From Gammaproteobacteria bacterium (GTDB lineage Bacteria > Pseudomonadota > Gammaproteobacteria > Ga0077536): a stretch of DNA of 64,000 bases. The notes below the pieces were generated by a model that was not told the origin of the DNA, ran no database searches, and saw only the letters and a list, made by a program, of their open reading frames with translations. A program made the position numbers and the translations under genes. The DNA lies in assembly GCA_016209015.1 (NCBI GenBank), contig JACQWY010000013.1:1-64000 (forward strand), read 5' to 3'. Shown here in pieces: positions 34,277 through 43,026 of the stretch (its first letter is position 1; every line of letters begins with the position of its first letter).

Positions 34277-35588
34277 ATTTCGTCTCCACTTCGATTCCGC
34301 ATTCCTTGAGAAACGCCGTCGGGAGGATGCCTCCCGCGCATACGATGACGGCGTCGTTCGGGAGATTATGGATCACATTGTCCTGTTCCACCCGGACGTG
34401 CGTCTCGGTGATCTCCTTCACGCCGGAACGCAACAGCACCTGCAGCCGCCCGTTCTGTTCCGCCGCGGCGACGCGTTTGCGATTCTTGTCCTTCGCGCGG
34501 CCGAAGCCGTCGCTGCGATACGAAATCGTGACCGTGGTGCCGGGCTCCGCTGCGATGCTCGTCGCTGCCTCGAGCGCGGAATCGCCGCCGCCGACGACGA
34601 GCACGTGCTGGCCCCGGTACTGCTCGGGGTCGATCAGACGGTAGACGACCTTGTTCATGTTCTCCCCCTTCACGTCGAGCGTGCGCGGCGTGCCGCGGCG
34701 GCCGATGCAGAGCATCACGGTCTGGGCCTCGTAGTTGCCGCGCGTGCTCTTGATCGTGAATCCGCGCGGGCCGCGCTCGATGCTCTCGATGCGCTCCTGG
34801 AACTGGATCTGCAGTCCCGTCTTCGCGACGACGCTCTCCCAGAACGCGAGCAGCTCCTCCTTCGTGGTCTCCGTGAATTTCACTTCACCGACCATCGGCA
34901 GTTGCACCGGTTTCGTCATCACGAGCTTGCCGCGCGGGAAGTGCGCTACGGTGCCGCCGAGCGAATCCTGCTCGATGGTGCGGAATTTCAACTTGTGCGA
35001 CATCGCGGTCAGCGACGCCGAGAAGCCGGAGGGGCCCGCGCCGACGATGAGGACGTCGAGGACCTCGGGGCCGGCGTTCGGGGTGATGAGCTTGCGTGCC
35101 GCTTCCATCGCCTGGCGTCCCTGTTCGATGGCGTTACGAATCAATCCCATTCCCCCGAGCTCGCCCGCGATGAACATGCCGGGCACGTTCGTCTCGAAGT
35201 TCGGTTTGACGAGCGGGATGTCGACGCCGCGCTTCTCGGTGCCGAACACGAGCGTGATGGCGTCCATCGGGCAGGCGGTGCGGCACGCGCCGTGACCGAT
35301 GCAATGCGTGGGATTGATGAGCTGGGCCTTGGCGTCGACGATGCCGAGCACCTCGTGCAAGGCCTCGGGACAGGCATAGACGCACGACGCGCAGCCGATG
35401 CAGCGCGCGGGATCGATCACGGGATGGAGCGATGCGGGCTCGGTCAGGCCCGCGGCCACGGCGTCTTGGCGCACCTGCACGCTGCGCTCGCTGCCGCGAC
35501 GTCGCAGGCTGCCGTAGATGGCATAGATGGCCGCCGCGACGAGCGGATACACGGTGAACGGCAGAAGACTGGACAATATTTGTTCCAT
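34263..35588 (-). CDS. Membrane-anchored ferredoxin / FAD pyridine-nucleotide oxidoreductase
   Basis: 441 residues. N-terminal helix (LLPFTVYPLVAAAIYAIYGS), then a ferredoxin domain: C63, C66, C69, C73 (CIGCASCVYACP) and a second motif C96-IGH-GAC102-RTAC106-P in which the usual second Cys is His99. Next, GMFIAGELGGMGLIRNAIEQ, normally the last FAD-binding element of such reductases, precedes the Rossmann motif LIVGAGPSGFSAS (180-192) and the NAD(P) motif VLVVGGGDSALEAA. This order suggests circular permutation. It should move electrons between NAD(P)H and an Fe-S or membrane partner. It lies divergent to the cytochrome locus, so it may feed it, but this is inference. Confidence 0.8.
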   Translation of the reverse strand: MEQILSSLLPFTVYPLVAAAIYAIYGSLRRRGSERSVQVRQDAVAAGLTEPASLHPVIDPARCIGCASCVYACPEALHEVLGIVDAKAQLINPTHCIGHGACRTACPMDAITLVFGTEKRGVDIPLVKPNFETNVPGMFIAGELGGMGLIRNAIEQGRQAMEAARKLITPNAGPEVLDVLIVGAGPSGFSASLTAMSHKLKFRTIEQDSLGGTVAHFPRGKLVMTKPVQLPMVGEVKFTETTKEELLAFWESVVAKTGLQIQFQERIESIERGPRGFTIKSTRGNYEAQTVMLCIGRRGTPRTLDVKGENMNKVVYRLIDPEQYRGQHVLVVGGGDSALEAATSIAAEPGTTVTISYRSDGFGRAKDKNRKRVAAAEQNGRLQVLLRSGVKEITETHVRVEQDNVIHNLPNDAVIVCAGGILPTAFLKECGIEVETKYGTA

Positions 35589-36122
35589 GGCGCCGGGCTG
35601 AAGTCGTCGATGGGCCGAGGTCGTCGATTGTCTTGCTTAACGTGCGCGCTTGGAATGATCAGAGCGTCGAGCGCAATCCCCGGTGATTCCTACTTTGCGC
35701 AATCAGTCACGAAAGCGCTTCGTCGCCCCCTGTCGGACAGTCTCTACATGCGCTCCAGTTTGAGTACTATAAAGGGGAGACCGGAAAAAAATAACGCGGT
35801 GCACCCGGTGCGAGCCGAAGTATGCGACCGCGATGGCACAGGACCCCGTGCGACCGCGACCGAGCCGATGCGGCGTCGCGAGCGGATCGCCGTATGTCCC
35901 TGCCCTTGAACCGGAAGAAGTACTAGGGGTGTTCCCAGGGCATTCTGCCCGGCGTTCCCGATTGGGACGCACGTCGCTGTCTGGTGCGGATCGATGGCTT
36001 CATCGATCGAGTGACTGCGAGCTGACCAAAACTCGCGAATTCGATCGTTCGCCGCGAAGTCGGGTGAGGCTCTTCGTCGATCCGCGACCGGACAAGGAGA
36101 TCGTTATGGGATCGGGGGCTGT
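35589..36122. promoter_or_regulatory. Intergenic region upstream of ccmF and the oxidoreductase
   Basis: 534 bp without a convincing gene. AT-rich sequence with a TATA-like box (TACTATAAA, 35765-35773) and a run of A (35784-35790) suggests promoters for one or both divergent units. Short hairpins lie near 35935-35985. A 97-residue frame (35833-36126) has basic, low-quality sequence and is doubted. No confident -35 element was found. Confidence 0.4.
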
Positions 36123-36126
36123 TTGA
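36106..36126 (+). CDS. Six-codon leader peptide overlapping the ccmF start
   Basis: ATG at 36106 behind AAGGAGA (36093-36099) encodes MGSGAV and stops at TGA 36124-36126, which overlaps the TTG start of ccmF (TTGA). The good ribosome site sits on the mini-ORF, not on ccmF, so ccmF may be translated by re-initiation. A downstream ATG for ccmF or a frameshift are alternatives. Confidence 0.35.
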   Translation: MGSGAV

Positions 36127-38114
36127 TTCCCGAAATCGGGCATTTCGCGCTCGTGCTGGCGCTCGTCCTGGCGTTGACCCAGGGCGTGCTGCCGTTACTC
36201 GGGCTGGCACGCGGCGATCCGGCGAGCGTCGCGCTCGCCCGCGCGGCCGCCCACGGCCAGTTCGTCTTCCTGCTGTTCGGGATCCTGTGTCTCGCCGCGT
36301 CGTTCGTCGCGAACGATTTCTCCGTCTCCTACGTCGCCCAGCATTCGAATTCCGCGCTGCCGCTCGTCTATCGCATCTCCGCGGTGTGGGGCGGTCACGA
36401 AGGCTCGCTCCTGTTGTGGGCCTTCATTCTCTCGGGATGGGGCACTGCGGTTTCGCTCCGCAGCGCGGCGCTGCCCGCCTCCTTCGTCGCCCGGGTGCTC
36501 GCGGTGATGGGACTCGTCGGCGCCGGTTTCGAGCTGTTCATGCTGCTCACTTCGAATCCTTTCGATCGGCTCCTGCCCGCCGCCGTGGAGGGCGTCGATT
36601 TGAATCCGCTGCTGCAGGATCCCCTGCTCGCGATTCATCCGCCGATGCTGTACATGGGCTACGTCGGCTTTTCCGTCGCCTACGGCTTCGCGATGGCGGG
36701 ACTGCTCGAAGGGCGCTTCGACGCCGCGTGGGCGCGCTGGTCGCGGCCCTGGACACTTGCCGCCTGGGTGTGCCTCTCGCTCGGCATCTGCCTCGGCAGC
36801 TTCTGGGCCTATTACGAGCTCGGGTGGGGCGGCTGGTGGTTCTGGGATCCGGTCGAGAACGCCTCGTTCATGCCCTGGCTCGCGGGCACGGCGCTGATCC
36901 ATTCGCTCGCCGTCACGGAGAAGCGCGGCTGCTTCCGCAATTGGACGGTGATCCTCGCGATACTCGCGTTCGGGCTGAGCCTGCTCGGGACGTTCCTCGT
37001 GCGCTCCGGCGTCCTGACCTCGGTTCACGCCTTCGCGACCGATCCGGCCCGCGGCATGTTCGTGCTCGCCTTCCTCGGGACGACGATCGGCGTCTCGCTC
37101 GCACTCTATGCCTGGCGTGCACCGCGCATCGCGCCCGGCGGGAGTTTCGCGGTGACCTCGCGCGAGACGCTGCTGCTCGCGAACAACGTGTTGCTGTCGG
37201 TCGCGACGGCGACCGTGCTGCTCGGCACGCTCTATCCGCTCGTCCTCGATGCGCTCGGCCTCGGCAAGATCTCGGTCGGTCCCCCGTACTTCAAAGCGGT
37301 CTTCGTGCCGGTCATGTCACCGCTCGTATTCATGATGGCGATCGGCCCGCACGTGCGCTGGAAGCGCGCCGAACTGCCGGAACTCGGCCGCCGGCTGCGC
37401 TGGGCGCTCGCCGTCGGCCTCGTGGCTGCCGTATTGCCCGTCGTGCGCGGGGGCTCGCCCTGGATTGGTCTCGGCTGCCTGCTCTCGAGCTGGGTCGTGC
37501 TCTGCGTCGCATTCGATTTCGTCGACCGCGCGCGCCGTCTCGGCGAAGGAACTTTCGCAGCCGGCCTGCGCCGTTTGCCGCGCGCCTATCTCGGCATGGC
37601 CTGTGCGCACCTCGGTATCGCCGTATTCGTGTTCGGCGTGACGATCTCGGGCGGTTACAGCGTCGAGACCGATCGCCGCGTCGGCAGGGGTGAGACGGTC
37701 GAGCTCGCGGGTTACGGCTTCACGTTCGAGGGCACGAAGGAAGTCACGGGCCCGAACTACTTCGCGGAGCAGGGCCGGGTCGTCGTCCGGCGCGACGGTC
37801 GCGAAGTCGCCGTGCTCGAGCCCCAGAAGCGTCGCTACTCGGCCCAGGGCCGGGTCATGACGGAAGCGGCGATCGATCCCGGGTTCACCCGTCATCTCTA
37901 CGTCGCGCTCGGCGAACCGCTCGACGGCGGGGCCTGGGGTCTGCGGCTCTACGTGAAGCCCGCGGTGCAATGGATTTGGGTCGGCGTGGTGTTCATGGCC
38001 CTCGGCGGAAGCCTCGCGGCAAGCGACAGACGCTATCGTCTGTCGCTGGCGCGCATGCGGCCGGCCCCCTCTGCGGTGTCGCCATCGGTCGGGGCGATCG
38101 GGGTCGGCGCATGA
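36123..38114 (+). CDS. ccmF: CcmF, cytochrome c heme lyase subunit
   Basis: 663 residues from TTG 36123-36125 (IPEIGHFALVLAL). About 15 membrane helices. The heme-handling WWD motif is clear: GWGGWWFWDPVENASFMPWL near residues 233-252, with SAVWGGHEGSLLLWAFILSG and NPLLQDPLLAIHPPMLYMGY earlier and the late periplasmic domain before the last helix. With CcmH/CcmI it attaches heme to apocytochrome CXXCH motifs in the periplasm. ccmABCDE and ccmG are not adjacent, so this is a detached lyase module heading the multiheme locus. Confidence 0.95.
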   Translation: MIPEIGHFALVLALVLALTQGVLPLLGLARGDPASVALARAAAHGQFVFLLFGILCLAASFVANDFSVSYVAQHSNSALPLVYRISAVWGGHEGSLLLWAFILSGWGTAVSLRSAALPASFVARVLAVMGLVGAGFELFMLLTSNPFDRLLPAAVEGVDLNPLLQDPLLAIHPPMLYMGYVGFSVAYGFAMAGLLEGRFDAAWARWSRPWTLAAWVCLSLGICLGSFWAYYELGWGGWWFWDPVENASFMPWLAGTALIHSLAVTEKRGCFRNWTVILAILAFGLSLLGTFLVRSGVLTSVHAFATDPARGMFVLAFLGTTIGVSLALYAWRAPRIAPGGSFAVTSRETLLLANNVLLSVATATVLLGTLYPLVLDALGLGKISVGPPYFKAVFVPVMSPLVFMMAIGPHVRWKRAELPELGRRLRWALAVGLVAAVLPVVRGGSPWIGLGCLLSSWVVLCVAFDFVDRARRLGEGTFAAGLRRLPRAYLGMACAHLGIAVFVFGVTISGGYSVETDRRVGRGETVELAGYGFTFEGTKEVTGPNYFAEQGRVVVRRDGREVAVLEPQKRRYSAQGRVMTEAAIDPGFTRHLYVALGEPLDGGAWGLRLYVKPAVQWIWVGVVFMALGGSLAASDRRYRLSLARMRPAPSAVSPSVGAIGVGA

Positions 38115-38656
38115 GCGAGTTGAGGTCGCCGTCGCGTTTTTGCCCTACGACCGGGAACCTCGCGGCCGCTAAGCCCGGGGGGCGCGGTGCGACGCTCGGG
38201 GCCTGGATTTGCGTGATCGCGCTGTGCTCCGTGGTCGTGGCCGCCCGGGCGGTCGAAGCCGATCCGTTCGAGGCGCGGATGCGGATGCTCGGCGAGGAGC
38301 TGCGCTGCCTCGTCTGTCAGAACCAGACGCTCGCGGATTCGCAGTCCGGACTCGCCGAGGACATGCGACGCGAGATGCGCACGATGATGAGCAAAGGAAT
38401 GACGGATCGCGAAATCGTGGACTTCCTGGTGCAGCGTTACGGGGACTTCGTCCGCTATCGGCCGCCGGTCAAGGCGACGACAGCCGTCCTGTGGTACGGC
38501 CCGGCCCTCGCACTGCTCGCGGGACTCTTCTTCTTGTGGCGCCGAATCGCGCGCCGTGCTGCCGCAGTGGACGCCGCGGCCGCTGATCTCAGCGCCGAGG
38601 AGCGGGCGCAACTCCAATCGCTGATGACGGATGGGACCGCGGAGGCTCCTCGATGA
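38111..38656 (+). CDS. ccmH: CcmH, apocytochrome thioredox protein
   Basis: 181 residues, starting in the ccmF stop (ATGA). A signal/anchor helix (30-47), then EELRCLVCQNQTLADSQSGL with the redox pair C66/C69, REMRTMMSKGMTDREIVDFL and RYGDFVRYRPP, and a C-terminal helix (AVLWYGPALALLAGLFFLWR). It reduces apocytochrome CXXCH disulfides and works with CcmF. Short CcmL-type form, with CcmI separate. Confidence 0.94.
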   Translation: MSELRSPSRFCPTTGNLAAAKPGGRGATLGAWICVIALCSVVVAARAVEADPFEARMRMLGEELRCLVCQNQTLADSQSGLAEDMRREMRTMMSKGMTDREIVDFLVQRYGDFVRYRPPVKATTAVLWYGPALALLAGLFFLWRRIARRAAAVDAAAADLSAEERAQLQSLMTDGTAEAPR

Positions 38657-40161
38657 TGATGACTTTCTGGGGAATAGCCTCAGCCCTGATGGCTGCTGCA
38701 CTGTGGTTCGTGATTCCGCCCCTGCTGGTATCGCGACACGGCGTCGAGCAGTCGCGCCGTGACATCAACATGGCGCTCTACCGCGACAAGCTCGCCGAGC
38801 TCGAAGCCGACAAAGCCCGCGGCACTCTGAGCGTCGATCAATTCGACCAGGCGCGCGCCGATCTCGAACGCCAGTTGCTGCAGGACCTCCTTTCCGACCA
38901 GACGAGCATCGCACCGGTCGCGAAACTGCGGCCGCGCGGCCTCGCTCAGACGCTCGCGATCGCGTTGCCGATGAGCGCAGTCGCGTTCTACCTCGGGCAC
39001 GGCTCGCGCGATGCGCCGGTCGAGCAGGCGGTCGCGACCGCGCCGGCAGCCGCCGCCGCGACGCCGGCCGTCGCGGCCATGGCGAAGGGCATGATGGGCG
39101 GCGCGCCAGCCATCGGCGGGCCTGCGATGGGCGCGGGCGACAAGAAGGCGATGCCGATGGAAGAGGCGGTCGCCCGTCTGAAGGAACGCCTGGACAAGAA
39201 CCCCACGGATGGCGAGGGTTGGTTGCTGCTCGGCAACTCCTATCGCTTTCTCGGCAAGAGCGACGAGGCGAAGGCCGCGTTCGACAAGGCTGCAGCGCTC
39301 GGCAAGGAGGTGCCGCCGGCGAAGGCGGGACCGGCGCCTGCGACGGGCGCTGCGCCGGCGCCGGATGCGACGGCGCAGATCGCCCTGCTCGAAAAGGATC
39401 TCGCCGCCAAGCCGGACGATGCCGCGGGTTGGGACAAGCTCGGGCGGCTGCACCAGCAACGCAAGGACTACGACGCGGCCATCGCCGCGTTCGAGCATGC
39501 GGTGAAGCTCGATGACAAGAACGCGGACTGGCTGGCCGATGCCGCCGACGCGCAGGCCGCGAAGGCGAAATCCCTGGAAGGCGAACCGCTGCAGCTCATC
39601 GAGCGCGCGCTCGCGGCGAATCCGAAGCACGTGAAAGCGTTGTGGCTCGCAGCCTCCGCCGCGCGGGCCCGCGGCGACAAGCCCGCGGAGATCAAATCCT
39701 GGACGACACTCCACGACGAGCTCGAGCCCGGCTCTGCGGACGAGCGCATGGTCGCGGCCAATCTCGCCGAGGCGAAAGGCGAGAAGCCGCCGGCCGCGGC
39801 GACGCCCGCGACCGACAGTGCGAGCGTCAAGGGCTCGGTGTCCGTCGACAGCGGTCTCGCGGGCGACGTGAAGGGCGACGAGACGGTGTTCATTTTCGCC
39901 CGCGCCGTCACCGGACCGCCGATGCCGCTCGCGGTACTGCGCAAACAGGCCCGGGACCTTCCGCTCGAATTCACGCTCGACGACACCATGGCCATCATGC
40001 CCGCGCTGAAGCTCTCGTCGGCGCGCGAGGTCGTCGTCGGCGCACGGATCTCCAAGACCGGCAACGCGATGCCGCAGCCCGGCGACCTCGAAGGGTTGAG
40101 CGGCAAGGTTTCCATCGGCGACGGTGCTCCGGTGCGCATCGTCATCGACCACCGCACTTGA
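38653..40161 (+). CDS. ccmI: CcmI/CycH-type apocytochrome chaperone
   Basis: 502 residues, overlapping ccmH by four bases (ATGATG start). N-terminal CcmI pattern: a membrane helix (WGIASALMAAALWFVIPPLL), the cytosolic loop DINMALYRDKLAELEADKAR and a second helix. Then periplasmic TPR units (DGEGWLLLGNSYRFLGKSDE, DAAGWDKLGRLHQQRKDYDA) and a C-terminal beta domain (DETVFIFARAVTGPPMPLAV) as in CycH/NrfG-like proteins. It presents the C-termini of apocytochromes to CcmFH. A Met/Ala/Gly-rich linker (130-165) is unusual. Confidence 0.9.
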   Translation: MMMTFWGIASALMAAALWFVIPPLLVSRHGVEQSRRDINMALYRDKLAELEADKARGTLSVDQFDQARADLERQLLQDLLSDQTSIAPVAKLRPRGLAQTLAIALPMSAVAFYLGHGSRDAPVEQAVATAPAAAAATPAVAAMAKGMMGGAPAIGGPAMGAGDKKAMPMEEAVARLKERLDKNPTDGEGWLLLGNSYRFLGKSDEAKAAFDKAAALGKEVPPAKAGPAPATGAAPAPDATAQIALLEKDLAAKPDDAAGWDKLGRLHQQRKDYDAAIAAFEHAVKLDDKNADWLADAADAQAAKAKSLEGEPLQLIERALAANPKHVKALWLAASAARARGDKPAEIKSWTTLHDELEPGSADERMVAANLAEAKGEKPPAAATPATDSASVKGSVSVDSGLAGDVKGDETVFIFARAVTGPPMPLAVLRKQARDLPLEFTLDDTMAIMPALKLSSAREVVVGARISKTGNAMPQPGDLEGLSGKVSIGDGAPVRIVIDHRT

Positions 40162-40173
40162 TCGGGTAACGCC

Positions 40174-41184
40174 ATGTCAGCAGTCATCAAGCCCTTGCCC
40201 CTGCGGCCCCAGACCGACAATCTCGCGCCGGCGCAGCCGATCCCGGTACTGCCGCCGAAAGCGGCGCCGGTCGTCGCGCCACCCGGCGAACATCGGGATC
40301 CGAACCGCTCGGGCCTGCGCCAGCATGTCGCCGAGCTCTTCTATTCGACCGGTGACCGGCTCGGGACGCTGTTCTTCTTCCTCGTCATGACCGCCGTCAT
40401 CGTCGCGGGCTACAGACTGCGTCTCGACCGCTTCATCACGCCCGAATACGGATCCGGCTACCTGCTCGGCATCGCCGGCGGGAGCCTGATGTTGCTGCTC
40501 CTGATCTACCCGTTGCGCAAGCGTTATCCGCGCCTGGCGTGGCTCGGTTCGGCCCGCGGCTGGTTCCAGGCGCACATGATGATGGGCGTCGTCGGCCCCG
40601 CGTGCATTCTCTATCACTGCAACTACCAGCTCGGCGCCTTGAACAGCAACATCGCGCTCATCTGCATGCTCGTCGTCGCGGGCAGCGGTCTCTTCGGACG
40701 CTACTTCTACACCCGCATCCACTATGGTCTCTACGGCACGCAAATCACGCGCGTCCAGCTCAAGCAGGACATGGAGCTCACCCGCTCGCGCCTGAAGGAG
40801 CTTTTCCTGTTCGAATCCGCGCTCGCCGATTGCCTGCATGCCTTCGAGAAGAATGCCGTGCCGCCGGATGGCGAGACGGCGCGACTGGTGCACGCGCTCT
40901 CCATGGGGCTGCGCACGCACTGGGTCTACGGCAAGGCGGTGCCCTTGCTGCGCCGTGCGGTATTCGCGGAAGGCGAATCGCTGGATTGGGATCCGAAGCA
41001 CACGCGCCGGCGCTACGCGGACGCGCTGCGGGTCCTGACGGTGCACCTGGATCTCGTCCGCAAGCTCTCCCAGATCAGTTTCTTCGAACGGCTGTTCTCG
41101 CTCTGGCACATCCTCCACGTGCCGCTGTTCGTGATGATGGTCATCACCGCCGTGGCTCACATCATCGCGGTGCACGTGTTTTGA
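40174..41184 (+). CDS. Diheme cytochrome b-like inner-membrane protein
   Basis: 336 residues. A Pro-rich cytosolic N-terminus (1-50) is followed by about five helices. Two helices carry His pairs exactly 14 residues apart: H134/H148 (FQAHMMMGVVGPACILYHCN) and H315/H329 (HVPLFVMMVITAVAHIIAVH), the pattern of a four-helix bundle with two bis-His b hemes. A soluble helical insert (about 190-300) lies between them. Likely role: take electrons from quinol and pass them to the periplasmic cytochromes encoded next. It is not an obvious match to CymA or NrfD; ferric-reductase-like or cytochrome b561-like membrane proteins are the nearest in pattern. Confidence 0.7.
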   Translation: MSAVIKPLPLRPQTDNLAPAQPIPVLPPKAAPVVAPPGEHRDPNRSGLRQHVAELFYSTGDRLGTLFFFLVMTAVIVAGYRLRLDRFITPEYGSGYLLGIAGGSLMLLLLIYPLRKRYPRLAWLGSARGWFQAHMMMGVVGPACILYHCNYQLGALNSNIALICMLVVAGSGLFGRYFYTRIHYGLYGTQITRVQLKQDMELTRSRLKELFLFESALADCLHAFEKNAVPPDGETARLVHALSMGLRTHWVYGKAVPLLRRAVFAEGESLDWDPKHTRRRYADALRVLTVHLDLVRKLSQISFFERLFSLWHILHVPLFVMMVITAVAHIIAVHVF

Positions 41185-41202
41185 GATGCCGTGCTGCCTG
41201 AC

Positions 41203-42975
41203 ATGCGCTGGACCAGACTACTCCTGCTCGGAGCGGGCCTGATGCTGTGGGCGGCCGGCGCATGGGCAGAGAATCGGATCGAGCGTCTCGTCATGCCGGG
41301 CGCGCTCGTGCAGAGCCATGCGAAATACGAGGACCAGTGCGAGAAGTGCCACGAGTTCCTGAGCAAGAAGGCACAGACGGGTCTCTGCCGGACCTGCCAC
41401 GACAAGATCGACGCCGACATCAAGGCACACAAGGGTTTCCACGGCCGCATCGACGACGTGGACACCATGGAGTGCCGACGCTGCCATACGGATCACATCG
41501 GCCGCAAAGGCGACATCGTCCTGCTCGACGAGGGCACGTTCGTCCATTCGAAAACGGACTTCGAGCTCGAGGGCGCGCATCAGCACGTGAAATGCGCGGA
41601 GTGCCACGAGTCCGGCAAGCCGCGCCGCGAAGCGCCCCACGACTGCTATTCCTGCCACCGCAAGGTCGATGCCCACGACGGGAAGCTCGGCAAGAAGTGC
41701 GGCGACTGTCACGACGCGAAGGCCTGGCTCGAGGCGCGCGACAAATTCGATCACGACAAGACGAAATTCCCGCTCAAGACCAAGCATCGCGACGCGGCCT
41801 GCGCGAGCTGCCATCCCGCGCAGCGCTACAAGGACATCCCGCGCGACTGCCACGCCTGCCACAAGCTGAACGACGCGCACGGCGGGCGTTACGACGAGAA
41901 ATGCGAGAAGTGCCACAAGGAGGAAGGTTGGAAGAAGCTCGTCTTCGATCACACGAAGGACACGAAGTATCCCCTCGAGGGCAAGCACAAGGACGTCGCC
42001 TGCGATTCCTGCCATCCGGGGCGCATGTATCACGACAAGGCGAAGACCGACTGCCACGGTTGCCACGAGAAGGACGACGACCACAGGGGCCGCAATGGTG
42101 CGAACTGCAAGTCCTGCCATCGCCCCGAGGGCTGGGAGAAGGTGAAGTTCAACCACGACACGGACACGAAGTGGCCCTTGCGCGGCCGGCACGAACAGGT
42201 CGATTGCAACGCCTGCCACAAGCCGGAATCCGATCCGAAGAAGACGCCGCACGAATGCTTCGGCTGCCACGAGCACGACGACCGGCACGAGGGCCGTTTC
42301 GGCAAGAAGTGCGAGACCTGTCACCGCGTGGAGAGCTGGCAGGTACTGCACTTCGATCACAACAAGGACACGAAGTACCCGCTGTTCGGCAGGCACGCGC
42401 TCGCGAAGTGCGAGTCCTGTCACACGGGTGGCGTGTACGACAAGAAGAAGCTCGGCAAGCTCTGCAACGACTGCCACGAGACCGACGATCCGCACAAGGG
42501 CAAGCAGGGCAAGGAATGCGATCACTGTCATCAACTGACGGGCTGGACGGACGTGCGCTTCGATCACGACCTGACGCGCTTCCCGTTGATCGGCCTGCAT
42601 GCCGCGCAGCCCTGCGAGAGCTGTCACGCGACGCCGGCTTACAAGGACACGCCGCAGAAGTGCGGCGAGTGCCACAAGAACGACGACGTCCACGGCGGCC
42701 GGCTCGGCAAGGCCTGCGGGGACTGCCACAATCCGAACGATTGGAAGCTCTGGGACTTCGACCACAACAAGCGGACGAAGTACAAGCTCGACGGACGGCA
42801 TGCCGGGCTCAGTTGCACGGCCTGTCACACGACGCTGGTCGAGGATCGCATTCGGCTCGCCAAGGATTGCTACGGCTGTCACGAAGCGGACGACGTGCAC
42901 CACGAGGTGTTCGGCAAAGCCTGCGATCAGTGTCACACCACGCAGTCCTTCAAGAAGGCCGACGTGAGACGTTGA
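41203..42975 (+). CDS. Periplasmic 24-heme cytochrome c
   Basis: 590 residues from ATG 41203 (GTG 41191 possible). Signal peptide LLLLGAGLMLWAAGAWA. I count 24 CXXCH motifs, one per about 24 residues. The repeating unit has the form FDHxxTxxPLxGxHxxxxCxxCH, then a second CXXCH about 15 residues on, as in FDHTKDTKYPLEGKHKDVAC. It is very rich in Lys, Asp and His, so soluble and charged. It should relay electrons across the periplasm between the cytochrome b-like protein and the giant cytochrome. The FDH and GxH histidines are likely distal heme ligands. Confidence 0.9.
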   Translation: MRWTRLLLLGAGLMLWAAGAWAENRIERLVMPGALVQSHAKYEDQCEKCHEFLSKKAQTGLCRTCHDKIDADIKAHKGFHGRIDDVDTMECRRCHTDHIGRKGDIVLLDEGTFVHSKTDFELEGAHQHVKCAECHESGKPRREAPHDCYSCHRKVDAHDGKLGKKCGDCHDAKAWLEARDKFDHDKTKFPLKTKHRDAACASCHPAQRYKDIPRDCHACHKLNDAHGGRYDEKCEKCHKEEGWKKLVFDHTKDTKYPLEGKHKDVACDSCHPGRMYHDKAKTDCHGCHEKDDDHRGRNGANCKSCHRPEGWEKVKFNHDTDTKWPLRGRHEQVDCNACHKPESDPKKTPHECFGCHEHDDRHEGRFGKKCETCHRVESWQVLHFDHNKDTKYPLFGRHALAKCESCHTGGVYDKKKLGKLCNDCHETDDPHKGKQGKECDHCHQLTGWTDVRFDHDLTRFPLIGLHAAQPCESCHATPAYKDTPQKCGECHKNDDVHGGRLGKACGDCHNPNDWKLWDFDHNKRTKYKLDGRHAGLSCTACHTTLVEDRIRLAKDCYGCHEADDVHHEVFGKACDQCHTTQSFKKADVRR

Positions 42976-43026
42976 GCTAGAGTTCGAAGGACAAAGGGAA
43001 GCGACGTACAGACGACGAGTGTGGGG

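Noticed and set aside
35833-36126. 97-residue plus-strand ORF upstream of ccmF as a real gene
   Set aside because: Composition is basic and low quality, no ribosome site at its start, and only its last six codons sit behind a good ribosome site.
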